From Burkholderiales bacterium (GTDB lineage Bacteria > Pseudomonadota > Gammaproteobacteria > Burkholderiales > Burkholderiaceae_E), in NCBI GenBank assembly GCA_947487165.1, contig CANKWX010000017.1, positions 1-56,085 on the forward strand: a stretch of 56,085 nucleotides of DNA. Reading direction: 5' to 3'. The position numbers and the translations under genes are program-made. Position 1 is the stretch's first letter; each line of letters opens with the position of its first letter. This document shows, in pieces, positions 47,290 to 56,085 of the stretch. The notes under the pieces are model-generated. The model made no database searches and was not told the origin of the DNA. It saw only the letters and a program-made list of their open reading frames with translations.

Positions 47290-48651
47290 ATGCTGCGTCT
47301 CTATTCCCTTGGCTGGCTGCTTGCAACGCCGCTGGTCATGGCCTATCTGCTGTGGCGATCGCTTCGTCAGCCGGCTTACCTCGCGCACTGGTCGCAGCGC
47401 TTCGGTCTGATCGGCAAAAAACACGACCCTCGCCCCCTGATCTGGATTCACGCGGTCTCGGTCGGCGAATCGCGTGCCGCGCAGCCGCTGGTGCGCGCGC
47501 TCGCTGCGCGCTACCCGAACACCCGCATCCTGATGACCTGCATGACGCCGACCGGTCGTGAGACCGCTGCCGATCTTTTTTCCAAAGAACTCGGCGATCG
47601 TTTCATGCAGGCCTATCTGCCCTATGACTATGCCGGTGCCCCCGGCCGCTTTCTGCGCGCCTGGCGCCCGGCCATTGGCTTGCTGATGGAGACCGAGCTG
47701 TGGCCCAACCTGATGGCGGCGGCCGACGCTGAGGCCGTGCCGATGGCGCTGATCAACGCCCGGCTGTCGCCGCGTTCGCTCAAGCGGGGCTTGCGTCAGC
47801 GGTCGCTGATTGAGCCTGCCGCCCGCAGGCTTTCGCTGGTGCTGGCGCAGTCGTCGGGTGATGCCGAGCGAATCGCGCAGTTCGGTCGTGTGGCTGATGC
47901 GGTCACCGGCAATCTCAAATTCGACAATGCCCCGAATGCCGCACTGATGGCGCGCGGGCGTGCCTGGCGCAGCCTGATCGGCCGACCGGTGCTGCTGGCG
48001 GCCAGCACGCGCGACGGTGAAGAGGCGCTGATCTGGCAGGCCTGGCGGGCGCAGGGGCAGGTGGCCCCGTCGGTAACCGCATCTCGACCGGTCTCTCAGT
48101 CCGCATCGAAGGGCTCATCGATCGAACCCACCGAACCCACCGAGCATCCCCTTCTGCTGATCGTTCCCCGCCATCCCCAGCGTTTCGAGGCCGTGACCCG
48201 CGCCGCGCAGGCCGCAGGCTTTGTCGTGGCCCGGCGCGCCGACCTCGACGATCCCGGCTTCGATGCCTCATCGATCGACCTGCTGATCGGCGACTCGATG
48301 GGCGAGATGGATGCCTGGTATGGACTGGCCGACTGCGCCATCATCGGCGGCTCCTTGCTGCCCTTCGGTTCGCAAAATCTGATCGAGGCGTGTGCGGCCG
48401 GCTGCCCGGTGCTGATCGGGCCGAGCACTTTCAACTTTGAGCAGGCCGCGGCTCAGGCGCTTGAGGCCGGTGCGGCAGCGTCGGTGACTGATGCTGATGA
48501 TGCGATCGCCACCGGCCTGTCCATCCTGTCAGACCCCGCACGCAAGCAGGCCATGGCCGAAGCCGGCACTGACTTCGCGAGTCGGCATCGCGGTGCCACC
48601 GAGCGAACGGTCGCGGCACTTGCGCCGCTCATGGCGACATCACTGGCTTAA
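47290..48651 (+). CDS. waaA: 3-deoxy-D-manno-octulosonic acid (Kdo) transferase
   Basis: A 453-residue inner-membrane-anchored GT-B enzyme that adds Kdo from CMP-Kdo to lipid A precursor. It has the N-terminal anchor (about 1-22), WIHAVSVGESRAAQPLV, the catalytic Glu region LMETELWPNLM, LIVPRHPQRFEAV and GGSLLPFGSQNLIEACAAG followed by GPSTFNFEQAA. Between the two halves is a polar insertion of about 25-30 residues (SVTASRPVSQSASKG). The ATG at 47290 is preferred; a TTG frame upstream adds no domain. It ends in a hairpin that contains the stop codon. Confidence 0.93.
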   Translation: MLRLYSLGWLLATPLVMAYLLWRSLRQPAYLAHWSQRFGLIGKKHDPRPLIWIHAVSVGESRAAQPLVRALAARYPNTRILMTCMTPTGRETAADLFSKELGDRFMQAYLPYDYAGAPGRFLRAWRPAIGLLMETELWPNLMAAADAEAVPMALINARLSPRSLKRGLRQRSLIEPAARRLSLVLAQSSGDAERIAQFGRVADAVTGNLKFDNAPNAALMARGRAWRSLIGRPVLLAASTRDGEEALIWQAWRAQGQVAPSVTASRPVSQSASKGSSIEPTEPTEHPLLLIVPRHPQRFEAVTRAAQAAGFVVARRADLDDPGFDASSIDLLIGDSMGEMDAWYGLADCAIIGGSLLPFGSQNLIEACAAGCPVLIGPSTFNFEQAAAQALEAGAAASVTDADDAIATGLSILSDPARKQAMAEAGTDFASRHRGATERTVAALAPLMATSLA

Positions 48652-48676
48652 GGCCAGTGAGCCGTCACAGCGACGG
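48640..48676. terminator. Hairpins at the waaA/tolC convergent junction
   Basis: TCACTGGC (48640-48647) pairs perfectly with GCCAGTGA (48653-48660), placing the waaA stop codon in the loop. A second stem, CCGTC/GACGG, follows at 48662-48676. The junction is convergent (waaA plus, tolC minus), so a bidirectional terminator is likely. No strong U-tract is visible. Confidence 0.5.
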
Positions 48677-48696
48677 TCGCAATCCCGATGCAGGGC

Positions 48697-50271
48697 TCAG
48701 CGCGACGTTGCCGGCGTCGCCGGCGCGATCACCGGTGGCGGTGGCAACACGCGCGCGCCTGAGCTCACAGCTGGCGCTGTTGGCTGCGCGGCACGCCCGC
48801 CGCGATCGGTCGGCGGCGCGCGATTGGCATTGGCCGCGGCCGGTGGCCCCGAAGGTTTGCCGCCGCCATCCTGCATCAGTGGATCGCCGCTCATCACCGG
48901 CCGGGTGTCTTCCGGCGTGATCTTCGGCGGCGGTGTGCGCGGCGGCTCGAGCAGGGCATTGACACGCAAGACCTCCTGTTCGGTCAGGTCGCCGGCTGTG
49001 CCAAGCAGTTTGAGCGAATTGAGCACCACGCCATAGCGGGCAAAGGCCAGGTCACGCTGGGTCGAAAAGAGCTGCTGCGCCGCATTGAGCACGTCGATGT
49101 TGATACGCACGCCGACCTGATAACCGAGCTGGTTCGACTCCAGTGCCAATTGGCTCGAGCGCTCGGCCGCGGTCAGGGCCCGTACCTGCTCGAGGCCGCT
49201 CTTGACGCCGAGGAAGGTCTGCCTCGCACTTTGTTCGGCGGTGCGTCGTGATGTCTCGAGGTTCGACTCGGAGCTGCTTTGCAGGGCGATGGCCTCGCGC
49301 ACTTTCGAATCGACCGAGCCGCCGCTGTAGATCGGCAGGGCAAACTGCAGTTGCGCCTGTCCGAAATAGTTCTTGGCGCCGACCGCCGCTGGGGAAGTCT
49401 GGCCCGCAGTGCTTCGACCGGCACCTGTTTGCAGCGCCAGGTCAACCGTCGGGTAATGGCCGTAGCGCTGCTTCTCGATCTCGCGCTTGGCAATCTCGGC
49501 CTGCAGTTCGGCCTGCAGCACCTGAAGATTCTGAGCGCGCGCAACCGCCGCCCACTCATTTTCGCGAGCGGCTTGCGGCGGGGTGATGTCGACATTGGTC
49601 TTCAAGGTGTTGAGTTCGTCGACCGGCCTGCCAAGCAACTGCGCGAGCAGTGCGCGCTTGACCTGCAGGTCGTTCTCGAAGGCGACCTCCTGCGAGCGGG
49701 TCAGATCAAGACGCGACTGGGCTTCCTGCTGGTCAGTGATCGTTGCAGTGCCGACCTCGAAATTGCGCTTGGCCGACGCAAACTGCTCGGAGAAAGCCTG
49801 CTTTTGCGCCCTCACCACGGTCAGTGCGTCCTGCGCCGACAGGACGTCGAAATAGGCCTGTGCCACCCGCAGGATCAGGTCCTGTCTGGCGGCCGCGAGT
49901 TGCGCCTCGTAGACCTGAGTCGACAGCTCGCTCTGCTTGAGCGTCTCGCGATAAATCGGCCGAAACAGCGGCTGCGTGCCGATCAGGTTGAGTGACTGCG
50001 AATCGAATCGGCGTCTTTCCGGCGGGGCGGTCCAGTTGTTGTCGACGACGTTGAGGCCGGCGTTGGACGTCGCGCTGATATTGGGCAGCAACAGGGCATT
50101 GGCCTGGTTGATGCGTTCACGGCTGGCCTGCAACTGAGCCTGAGCGGAGGCAACCACCGGGTCGATTGCGGCGGCGGTCCTGACCGCCTCGAGCAGGTCG
50201 AGCGCATGCGCAGGGCCTGCTGAGAAGCCGAAGGCTGAGGCAATGGCCAGGGCAATAAGGCTGCGGGGCAT
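48697..50271 (-). CDS. tolC: TolC-family outer membrane channel protein
   Basis: A 524-residue outer membrane efflux protein. A signal peptide (SLIALAIASAFGFSAGPAHA) is cleaved at about residue 23. Two similar helical halves follow, beginning LDLLEAVRTAAAIDPVVASAQ and NEWAAVARAQNLQVLQAELQ. The conserved ending GYQVGVRINIDVLNAAQQLFSTQRDL is typical of TolC. A proline- and alanine-rich tail of about 75 residues is unusual in length. The ATG at 50271 has GGAG seven bases upstream. It lies 17 bp downstream of the rhodanese gene and probably completes the efflux system encoded at 51317-55711. Confidence 0.93.
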   Translation of the reverse strand: MPRSLIALAIASAFGFSAGPAHALDLLEAVRTAAAIDPVVASAQAQLQASRERINQANALLLPNISATSNAGLNVVDNNWTAPPERRRFDSQSLNLIGTQPLFRPIYRETLKQSELSTQVYEAQLAAARQDLILRVAQAYFDVLSAQDALTVVRAQKQAFSEQFASAKRNFEVGTATITDQQEAQSRLDLTRSQEVAFENDLQVKRALLAQLLGRPVDELNTLKTNVDITPPQAARENEWAAVARAQNLQVLQAELQAEIAKREIEKQRYGHYPTVDLALQTGAGRSTAGQTSPAAVGAKNYFGQAQLQFALPIYSGGSVDSKVREAIALQSSSESNLETSRRTAEQSARQTFLGVKSGLEQVRALTAAERSSQLALESNQLGYQVGVRINIDVLNAAQQLFSTQRDLAFARYGVVLNSLKLLGTAGDLTEQEVLRVNALLEPPRTPPPKITPEDTRPVMSGDPLMQDGGGKPSGPPAAANANRAPPTDRGGRAAQPTAPAVSSGARVLPPPPVIAPATPATSR

Positions 50272-50288
50272 CTGGGAGCTCCAGTCGT

Positions 50289-50612
50289 TCAATAGGTCGG
50301 GCAGGACGGGTCGACGATCCGGGCCCAGGCGTCAATACCGCCGTCGAGGTTCAGCACCTGCCCGAATCCCTGATGTTCGAGAAACAGGCCGACCTGCAGG
50401 CTGCGCATGCCGTGATGGCAGTAGCACACCACCGGCCGTTCGGGGTCGAGCTCGTTCGTGCGCTCGGTGATCTGGCCCATCGGGATGGCGATTGAGCCTT
50501 TGATGGCGCAGGTGGCCACTTCCCAGTCTTCACGCACATCGAGCAGTTGCGGGGCAGGGCGTGTCGCATCGGCGAGCCACGCGGCGAGGGAGTCAGGACT
50601 GAGTTCTTGCAT
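50289..50612 (-). CDS. Single-domain rhodanese-like sulfurtransferase
   Basis: A 107-residue rhodanese domain. LLDVREDWEVA is the N-terminal CH2A-type motif, and the active-site loop is CHHGMRSLQV with catalytic C65. FGQVLNLDGGIDAWA closes the fold. Such GlpE-like proteins move sulfane sulfur, for example from thiosulfate, but natural acceptors are rarely known. It sits between a methyltransferase-like gene and tolC, an order often seen in Burkholderiales. Start and length are normal for the family. Confidence 0.92.
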   Translation of the reverse strand: MQELSPDSLAAWLADATRPAPQLLDVREDWEVATCAIKGSIAIPMGQITERTNELDPERPVVCYCHHGMRSLQVGLFLEHQGFGQVLNLDGGIDAWARIVDPSCPTY

Positions 50613-50635
50613 GGTCTGGAGGGGCTGGGCTGGCG

Positions 50636-51316
50636 TCAGAACGTGAAAGTTTCACGGGCACGGAACCCGCGAAGCGGTTTGGCAACGGTCTCGAAGAGCA
50701 CCTCGGTGGTCGAGCCGTCGACTGCACCACGAGTCATGATCAGAGCCTGCATGACCGGCATCTTGCCTACGATGGCCGCCAAACGGCCGCCGGGGTTGAG
50801 CCGATCGACCAGTTCATCGGGCACGAAGGGTACTGAGCCCGAAAGCAGGATCACATCGTAAGTGGGCAAGTCGGCAAGGCCCTTGGAGCCGTCGGCCTCG
50901 CGGATCGTGAGGTTGGCGATCGCGGCGCGTGCCACGTTGTCGCTTGCAAAACGTGCGAGCTCAGCATCGATCTCGAGCGAGTCGACATGCCTGGCCCGAT
51001 AGGCGAGCAGGGCGGCCATATAGCCCGAGCCCGCGCCGATTTCGAGCACCGAGTCGCTGCGGCGCACCCGCAGCTCCTGCAGCAGGCGCGCCTCGATCTT
51101 GGGCGACATCATGGTTTCGCCACTTGCCCGGCCGCCCACGGTGAGCGGCAGATCGAGGTCGGCAAAGGCCATGTTGCGGTAGGCCGGCGGCACGAAATCT
51201 TCGCGTCGCACCACCGACAGCAGGTCCAGCACATCCTGATCCAGGACATTCCAGGGCCGTATCTGTTGCTCGATCATGTTGAAACGGGCGCGCTCGAAGT
51301 CCATTGGGATTCTCAT
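50636..51316 (-). CDS. Protein-L-isoaspartate O-methyltransferase-like protein
   Basis: A 226-residue SAM-dependent methyltransferase of the Pcm family. It has ERARFNMIEQQIRPWNVLD, REDFVPPAYRNMAFAD, the SAM loop SVLEIGAGSGYMAALL, VDSLEID and LNPGGRLAAIVG. Pcm repairs isoaspartyl residues. This variant, typical next to tolC, lacks the usual Pcm context (surE, nlpD, rpoS), so its substrate is uncertain. The ATG at 51316 directly follows the RND gene stop; an ATG at 51304 is an equally possible start. Confidence 0.85.
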   Translation of the reverse strand: MRIPMDFERARFNMIEQQIRPWNVLDQDVLDLLSVVRREDFVPPAYRNMAFADLDLPLTVGGRASGETMMSPKIEARLLQELRVRRSDSVLEIGAGSGYMAALLAYRARHVDSLEIDAELARFASDNVARAAIANLTIREADGSKGLADLPTYDVILLSGSVPFVPDELVDRLNPGGRLAAIVGKMPVMQALIMTRGAVDGSTTEVLFETVAKPLRGFRARETFTF

Positions 51317-54300
51317 TCAGGCCAGGGGGTCGACGCCGGATTCTAACGGTTGCGCCTTGCGTCGGCTGGTAAAACGCAGGCTGAGTTCGTCAAAGAGGGT
51401 GTAGAGCACAGGCACCACCAGCAGGGTCAGCAAGGTTGAGGCGATCACGCCGCCGATCACTGCATGCCCCATGCCCGCCCGCTGCTCCGAGCCTTCGCTG
51501 GTCGAAAAGGCCAGAGGAAGCATGCCGAACACCATTGCCAGCGTGGTCATCAGGATCGGACGCAGGCGGATGGCTGCCGCATCGAGCAGGGCCTGTGAGC
51601 GTTCGACGCCGCGTGCCCGCTGCTGATTGGCAAAGTCGATCAACAGGATCGCATTCTTGGTCACCAGGCCCATCAGCATGATGAAACCGATGACCGAGAA
51701 CATATTGAGCGTCGAGCGCCAGGCCAGCAGCGCGAGCATCACCCCGATCAGCGACAGCGGCAACGAGGCCATGATCGCGACCGGTTGCAGGAAACTGCGG
51801 AACTGCGAGGCGAGGATCATGTAGATAAAGGTCACCGCCAGCAGCAGTGCCTGCAATGCAAATCCGAAGCTCTCCTGCATGTCCTTGGTGGCACCGCCGG
51901 TCACGAAGGCATAACCTGGCGGCAAGGGCAATGCCTTGAGCCGACGCTGGATCTCGAGCCCGACTGTGCCGGGGGGCGCGCCCGAGACATTGGCCGTGAT
52001 CGCGATCTCGCGGGTCAGGTTCTTGCGGTTGACCTGGGTCGGACCGAGATCCTGCACCAGGCTGGCGATCTGGCGCAGCGGCACCATTCGAGGCGCGCCA
52101 TCGGCATCGAGCCTGAGCGACGCGACGCTGAGTCGACCGAGGTCTTCAATGTCATTGCGGCCTTCGAGCGGCAGACGCAGGCGCACATCGTAGGTTTCGT
52201 CGTCCGGCCCTTTCCAGGTGCCGGCGACCTCACCGGCGAGCAGGGGCCGCAGGGTGCTGCCCACCTGAGCCACGCTCACGCCGAGATCGGAGGCCAGATT
52301 GCGGTCGAGGTTGACCGCCACAACCGGCTTGGAAGGCTTGGAGCTGGTGTCGAGGTCGACCACCCCCGGCACGCTGCGAATGTCGTCCAGCGCACGAGCC
52401 GCCAAGGCTTCGAGCTGCTTTTGGTCCGGACCCTGCACGCTGATGTCGATCTGCTTGCCGCCAAAGCTGCTCGGCACACCCAGGTTGGTCACGGTGATCC
52501 CGGCGATCCGGGCCAGTCGCTCACGCGCCGGCGTCATCATCTGCTGCACTCTGCGGGTGCGGTCTTCGCGGTTTTTGAGGCGCACATAAATCGACGAATA
52601 GTTCTTGCCCTGCGCCAGGCCGGTATTGATGGTGGCGTAAGTAAAAAGCGCCTCCGGAAACTCGCGCAGCGCGGCTTCGGCCAGACGGGTCTTTTCGGCA
52701 GTCAGTTCGAGCGAGGAGCCGACCGGCGTATAGAGCTGGACGAAGAGTTCGTTGTTGTCGGCCTGCGGCACAAACTCCGAGCCGATGAGCTTGCCAAGCG
52801 AAAGCGCCGCCACAAAGCTGAGCACCGCACCGCCAAGCGTGAGCCAGCGATGCGACAGGCCCCAGCGCAGCACCGCCACATAGCCGCGTTCGAGTGCGGC
52901 CATCCAGCGCTCGAAGGCCCTCAATGCGCGCGCGATCGGGGCCTTGCCGCGAGCACCCGCGGCGTCGGGGTCGGGCCATACCGCCGAGAGCATCGGATCA
53001 AGGGTGAAGCTGATGAACATCGACAGCAGCACCGCAAATGCAACCGTCACCCCGAACTGCTTGAAGAACTTCCCGATGATGCCGCCCATGAAGCCGACCG
53101 GCAGAAACACCGCCACGATGGTGAAGGTGGTGGCCATCACCGCCAGCCCGATCTCGGCGGTGCCGTCGAGCGCCGCTTCGCGGTGATGCTTGCCCATGGC
53201 CTGGTGCCGCACGATGTTTTCGCGCACCACGATCGCATCGTCGATCAGCAGACCGACGCAAATCGACAGCGCCAGCAGCGTCACCACGTTGATGGTAAAG
53301 CCCATGGCATACATGACCAGGAAGGTGCCGGTCAGCGAGATCGGCAGCGTGAGGCCGGTGATGATGGTCGAGCGCCATGACGACAAAAACAGGAACACGA
53401 TGATCACGGTGAGCACTGCGCCTTCGATGATGTTGCGCTGTACGCCCGCGACCTGATTGCGGATCGAGGTCGACTGATCGCGTACCACCGTGAGGGTCAC
53501 ATCGGGTGGCAGCTGTCGCTTGAGATCATCGGCCAGCTTCCTGACCTCATTGACCACCGCGATGGTATTTTCGCCCTGCGATTTGATGACGTCGAGCGAG
53601 ATCGCCCGCTGGCCATCGACCATTGCCATCGACTCGCGGTCTTCCTGACCGTCGACCACCCGGGCCACCTGTGACAGATAGACCGGCTGCCCGCCGCGAC
53701 GCGCCACGACGATGCGCTCAAAGTCGGCGACCGATTTCAGCCGGCCCCGCACCTGCACTGCCTGCTCGCGGTCGCGGGTGAGGACTGTTCCGGCGGGCAG
53801 CTCCTGGTTTTCGCTGCGAACGCTGTTGAGCACCTGATCGACGCCGATCTTCAGCGCCTCCATTTCGGCCGGCCGCAGCACGATCTGCACTTCGCGATTG
53901 ACGCCTCCCACCACCGTCACGCGGCCAACGCCATGCGCATTTTCCAGACGCCGTTTGACGACCTGATTGGCCAGCGTGGTGAGTTCGCGGGCATCGCGGC
54001 TGGGTGAGAGCACCGCAAGCGAAATCACCGGGAAATCATCGGGGTTGAATCGCGCGACGGTGGGCTCCTTGACTTCTTTCTTGAAGCCGGCCTTGATCAG
54101 CGCGATCTTTTCGCGCACGTCCTGCGCCGCTTTCGCCGGGTCGGTGGCCAGGTCGAACTCGACGATCACCACCGAGGTGCCCTCGTAGGAACGCGAGGAC
54201 ACCTTGTTGATGCCGCTGATGGTGTTGACCTGCTCCTCGATCTTGCGGGTGACGTCGCTCTCCACAATCTCGGGTGAGGCGCCCGGGTACTCGGTTGAGA

Positions 54301-54439
54301 CCACCACATTCGGAAAGCTGATGTCGGGGAACTGGTCGACCGGCAACAGCCGGTACGAGAACACGCCCAGCACCACGAAGGCGAGCATCATCATGGTCGC
54401 CAGGACCGGGTTGCCGACAGAAATCCGTGTTAACCACAT
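51317..54439 (-). CDS. RND multidrug efflux transporter, AcrB/HAE-1 type
   Basis: A 1040-residue inner-membrane pump with 12 transmembrane helices and two large periplasmic loops. Visible are VGNPVLATMMMLAFVVLG (TM1), PDISFPNVVVSTEYPGASPE, the proton-relay pair in GLLIDDAIVVRENIV (TM4) and GLVTKNAILLIDFANQQRARG in the second half. It exports hydrophobic compounds by proton exchange, working with a fusion protein and TolC. It lies 17 bp after the fusion-protein gene. The substrate range cannot be read from sequence. Confidence 0.95.
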   Translation of the reverse strand: MWLTRISVGNPVLATMMMLAFVVLGVFSYRLLPVDQFPDISFPNVVVSTEYPGASPEIVESDVTRKIEEQVNTISGINKVSSRSYEGTSVVIVEFDLATDPAKAAQDVREKIALIKAGFKKEVKEPTVARFNPDDFPVISLAVLSPSRDARELTTLANQVVKRRLENAHGVGRVTVVGGVNREVQIVLRPAEMEALKIGVDQVLNSVRSENQELPAGTVLTRDREQAVQVRGRLKSVADFERIVVARRGGQPVYLSQVARVVDGQEDRESMAMVDGQRAISLDVIKSQGENTIAVVNEVRKLADDLKRQLPPDVTLTVVRDQSTSIRNQVAGVQRNIIEGAVLTVIIVFLFLSSWRSTIITGLTLPISLTGTFLVMYAMGFTINVVTLLALSICVGLLIDDAIVVRENIVRHQAMGKHHREAALDGTAEIGLAVMATTFTIVAVFLPVGFMGGIIGKFFKQFGVTVAFAVLLSMFISFTLDPMLSAVWPDPDAAGARGKAPIARALRAFERWMAALERGYVAVLRWGLSHRWLTLGGAVLSFVAALSLGKLIGSEFVPQADNNELFVQLYTPVGSSLELTAEKTRLAEAALREFPEALFTYATINTGLAQGKNYSSIYVRLKNREDRTRRVQQMMTPARERLARIAGITVTNLGVPSSFGGKQIDISVQGPDQKQLEALAARALDDIRSVPGVVDLDTSSKPSKPVVAVNLDRNLASDLGVSVAQVGSTLRPLLAGEVAGTWKGPDDETYDVRLRLPLEGRNDIEDLGRLSVASLRLDADGAPRMVPLRQIASLVQDLGPTQVNRKNLTREIAITANVSGAPPGTVGLEIQRRLKALPLPPGYAFVTGGATKDMQESFGFALQALLLAVTFIYMILASQFRSFLQPVAIMASLPLSLIGVMLALLAWRSTLNMFSVIGFIMLMGLVTKNAILLIDFANQQRARGVERSQALLDAAAIRLRPILMTTLAMVFGMLPLAFSTSEGSEQRAGMGHAVIGGVIASTLLTLLVVPVLYTLFDELSLRFTSRRKAQPLESGVDPLA

Positions 54440-54457
54440 GGCGATCAGGCCCGGATA

Positions 54458-55711
54458 TCAGCGTTGCATGCTGGTTTGGGGGGTGACCGCTGCGCCCGCC
54501 GGGCTTGCGCCGACGGGCTTCGGCCCAGCCGCCGGGCTCACGACGCGTACGGTCGATCCCGCCCGCAAACTGCCCAGGTTGGTGGCGACAATGCGATCAC
54601 CGGCATTCAGCCCCGATACCACCTCGATGCGTGAGCCATCGGCGCCGGTTTCGTCGCGAAGGCCGAGCTTGATGTCGCGCTCAATCAGCTTGTCGCCTTC
54701 GATCGCATAGACGAAGGTGCGCGCCCCCGCGTCGCGCACTGCGCCGCTCGGGATGGCGAGTACGCCGTTGCGTCTTTCGATGGCCAGCACGCCCTGAGCA
54801 AAGAGCCCCGCCCGAACCGACGGGTCGCGATTGTCCAGCGCAATGTAGACCGGCACCGAGCGCGTGCCCGCCTGGGTCGTCGGCGCAATCCGGACGATCT
54901 GCCCGATCTGGCGGGCACTGACGCCTTCGATGCGCAAATCAACCGACTGGCCGATCTTGACGCTACCGATCTCGGCGGCCGGCACCGGCGCTTCGATCTC
55001 CATTTTCGAGAGGTCAACGATCGACAGTACACGGCCGTCGATCGGAAGCTTTTCGCCTGGCTGCGCAAAGCGCTCGGCGACCACGCCGTCGATTGGCGCA
55101 ACCAGCACCGCGTCGGCAAGCGACTTGCGTGCAAGAGTCAGTTGCGCGGCCGCGGCATCGCGATTACCGACGGCGACCTCCCAGCCGGATCGGGAAGCAT
55201 CGAGGGCGCTTTGTGAAACGAAATTTTTTTCTTGCAGCTGGCGGGTGTTCTCGAGCGTGCGCAAGGTCTGGTCGACCTGCGACGTGGCCGACTTGAGCTG
55301 CGCCTCGCGCTCCTTGACCCGCACCTCATACTCGGTGAGGTCGATCCGCCCGAGCAACTGCCCGCGTCGCACGCTTGTGCCCTCTCGAACCGTGAGTTCG
55401 CGCAGTTCACCCTGCACCTTGGTCTTGACCACGGTCTGATTGACCGGACGCAGCGTGCCGGTCAGCGGAATGCTGCGGGTAAGGCCTTGCGGTGCAAGCG
55501 TGTAGAGGTCGTTGGCAGAAAACTCCACCTCGCTTGCGACCGTGACGCCTGGCGCGCGCGCTTCGATACCGGGCTTGGAGCCGGTCGTTTGCGATGACTC
55601 TGCGGCTGCGACAGTACGCGCAGCGCGCATCTTGTAGAACCAGCCGCCGGCGGCCAGCAATGCCGCCAGGACGAGGACGAGGACAACACGCGAGACACCG
55701 TTGCGATTCAT
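54458..55711 (-). CDS. RND efflux membrane fusion protein
   Basis: A 417-residue periplasmic adaptor. An N-terminal anchor (about 8-25, VVLVLVLAALLAAGGWFY) precedes the lipoyl half-motif VKTKVQGELRELTVREGTSV, a coiled-coil hairpin (VKEREAQLKSATSQVDQTLRTLEN), and VLVAPIDGVVAERFAQPGEK. Beta-barrel and membrane-proximal parts follow. It links the RND pump to the TolC channel. The start overlaps the end of the TetR-type gene in ATGA, so expression is coupled to the regulator. Confidence 0.93.
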   Translation of the reverse strand: MNRNGVSRVVLVLVLAALLAAGGWFYKMRAARTVAAAESSQTTGSKPGIEARAPGVTVASEVEFSANDLYTLAPQGLTRSIPLTGTLRPVNQTVVKTKVQGELRELTVREGTSVRRGQLLGRIDLTEYEVRVKEREAQLKSATSQVDQTLRTLENTRQLQEKNFVSQSALDASRSGWEVAVGNRDAAAAQLTLARKSLADAVLVAPIDGVVAERFAQPGEKLPIDGRVLSIVDLSKMEIEAPVPAAEIGSVKIGQSVDLRIEGVSARQIGQIVRIAPTTQAGTRSVPVYIALDNRDPSVRAGLFAQGVLAIERRNGVLAIPSGAVRDAGARTFVYAIEGDKLIERDIKLGLRDETGADGSRIEVVSGLNAGDRIVATNLGSLRAGSTVRVVSPAAGPKPVGASPAGAAVTPQTSMQR

Positions 55712-56085
55712 CGATTGGGGGGCAGCAGGGCAGCTTGAATGAGTTGTATGTGGGTGGCGAGCAGTCGTTGCGGGTCGATCGACTCGGCCAGAAAGCCGCT
55801 GCGCTCAAAGGAGTGGGCCCAGATCGCCTTGAGCACCAGCGGCGAAATCAGGACGTGTGCGGTGGCCTCGGCGTCGACCTGCCGGAACTCGCCGCGTTCG
55901 ATGCCGCGCCGGATCAGGCTCGCGACCAGTGCGTTGTTGGGTTGAATCACTTCGTCGTGAAAAAAGCTGGCCACTTCAGGGAAATTGCCGGCCTCCGCCA
56001 TGATGAGCTTGCACAGGCCGGCAAGCTTTGTGCTGCCGAATTCGATCCACCAGGTGTTGACGAACTGCTCGATCAGCACCGGGCC
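55708..56085 (-). CDS. TetR-family transcriptional regulator, C-terminal part (cut by window edge)
   Basis: Only the last 125 codons are in the window. The sequence FGSTKLAGLCKLIMAEAGNFPEVASFFHDEVI is characteristic of the ligand-binding C-terminal domain of AcrR/TetR repressors. The helix-turn-helix part lies beyond 56085. It overlaps the fusion-protein gene by four bases, so it most likely regulates the pump autogenously (inference). An internal GTG at 56079 is not taken as a start because the frame stays open to the edge. Confidence 0.85.
   Translation of the reverse strand, partial: GPVLIEQFVNTWWIEFGSTKLAGLCKLIMAEAGNFPEVASFFHDEVIQPNNALVASLIRRGIERGEFRQVDAEATAHVLISPLVLKAIWAHSFERSGFLAESIDPQRLLATHIQLIQAALLPPNR

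Noticed and set aside
51785-53380. 531-residue plus-strand open frame opposite the RND pump gene
   Set aside because: Antisense shadow of a strongly conserved pump; composition (RH-rich) is not protein-like.

Overview
The window is GC-rich, densely coded bacterial chromosome. The gene order points to a betaproteobacterium, probably Burkholderiales. The signs are thiE divergent from a rubredoxin gene followed by pilGHIJ-chpA, the chain yqgE-ruvX-pyrR-pyrB-pyrC', and the block waaA / tolC / rhodanese / isoaspartyl methyltransferase-like gene. No rRNA, tRNA, CRISPR array or intact insertion sequence was seen. Taxonomy is inferred from gene content only.

Layout. (a) 1-9750: the 5' part of thiE on the minus strand, then rubredoxin and a complete Pil-Chp chemosensory operon for type IV pilus control (pilG, pilH, pilI, pilJ and a 1831-residue ChpA/PilL hybrid kinase). 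(b) 9816-12638: an HD-GYP-like protein with a degenerate HD dyad, and a photolyase. (c) 12700-17360: a plus-strand run of overlapping genes, yqgE-ruvX-pyrR-pyrB-pyrC'-plsC. The second pyrimidine gene encodes a dihydroorotase homologue without its metal-binding HxH, so it is probably structural. (d) 17365-18207: apaH, convergent with plsC. (e) 18221-46978: a surface polysaccharide locus. (f) 47004-48651: an orphan antitoxin-like gene and the Kdo transferase gene waaA. (g) 48697-56085: a minus-strand group reading TetR-type regulator (cut by the window end), membrane fusion protein, RND pump, isoaspartyl methyltransferase-like protein, rhodanese, TolC. Together these supply all three parts of an efflux pump.

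Polysaccharide locus. It contains a WbpM/PglF-type 4,6-dehydratase, a WbpL-type initiating phosphoglycosyl transferase, GtrA, Wzz, an acyltransferase, a WbpV-like 4-keto reductase, a GT2 glycosyltransferase, Wzy, two GT-B-like transferases, a PhyH-type dioxygenase and Wzx. These are followed by a large nonulosonic acid (sialic/legionaminic type) operon led by a UDP-glucuronate decarboxylase. The operon encodes the UDP-linked steps expected for legionaminic acid: aminotransferase, acetyltransferase, hydrolysing 2-epimerase, synthase and CMP-transferase. The dehydratase at 18675-20669 could supply both this line and UDP-N-acetylquinovosamine. On the other flank, plus-strand fcl and a phosphomannomutase gene suggest GDP-mannose/fucose-type precursors, although gmd and manC are not in the window.

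The most unusual part is a second nonulosonic line inside the same operon. It has a 751-residue fusion (CBS pair, NeuB synthase, SAF, TIM-barrel sugar isomerase), a second CMP-sugar synthetase, a Gfo/Idh/MocA oxidoreductase and an SDR. A related CBS pair is also fused to the N-terminus of the PglE-type aminotransferase. Two enzymes of one locus therefore carry nucleotide-sensing modules, which suggests allosteric control and possibly a second, unidentified CMP-activated sugar acid.
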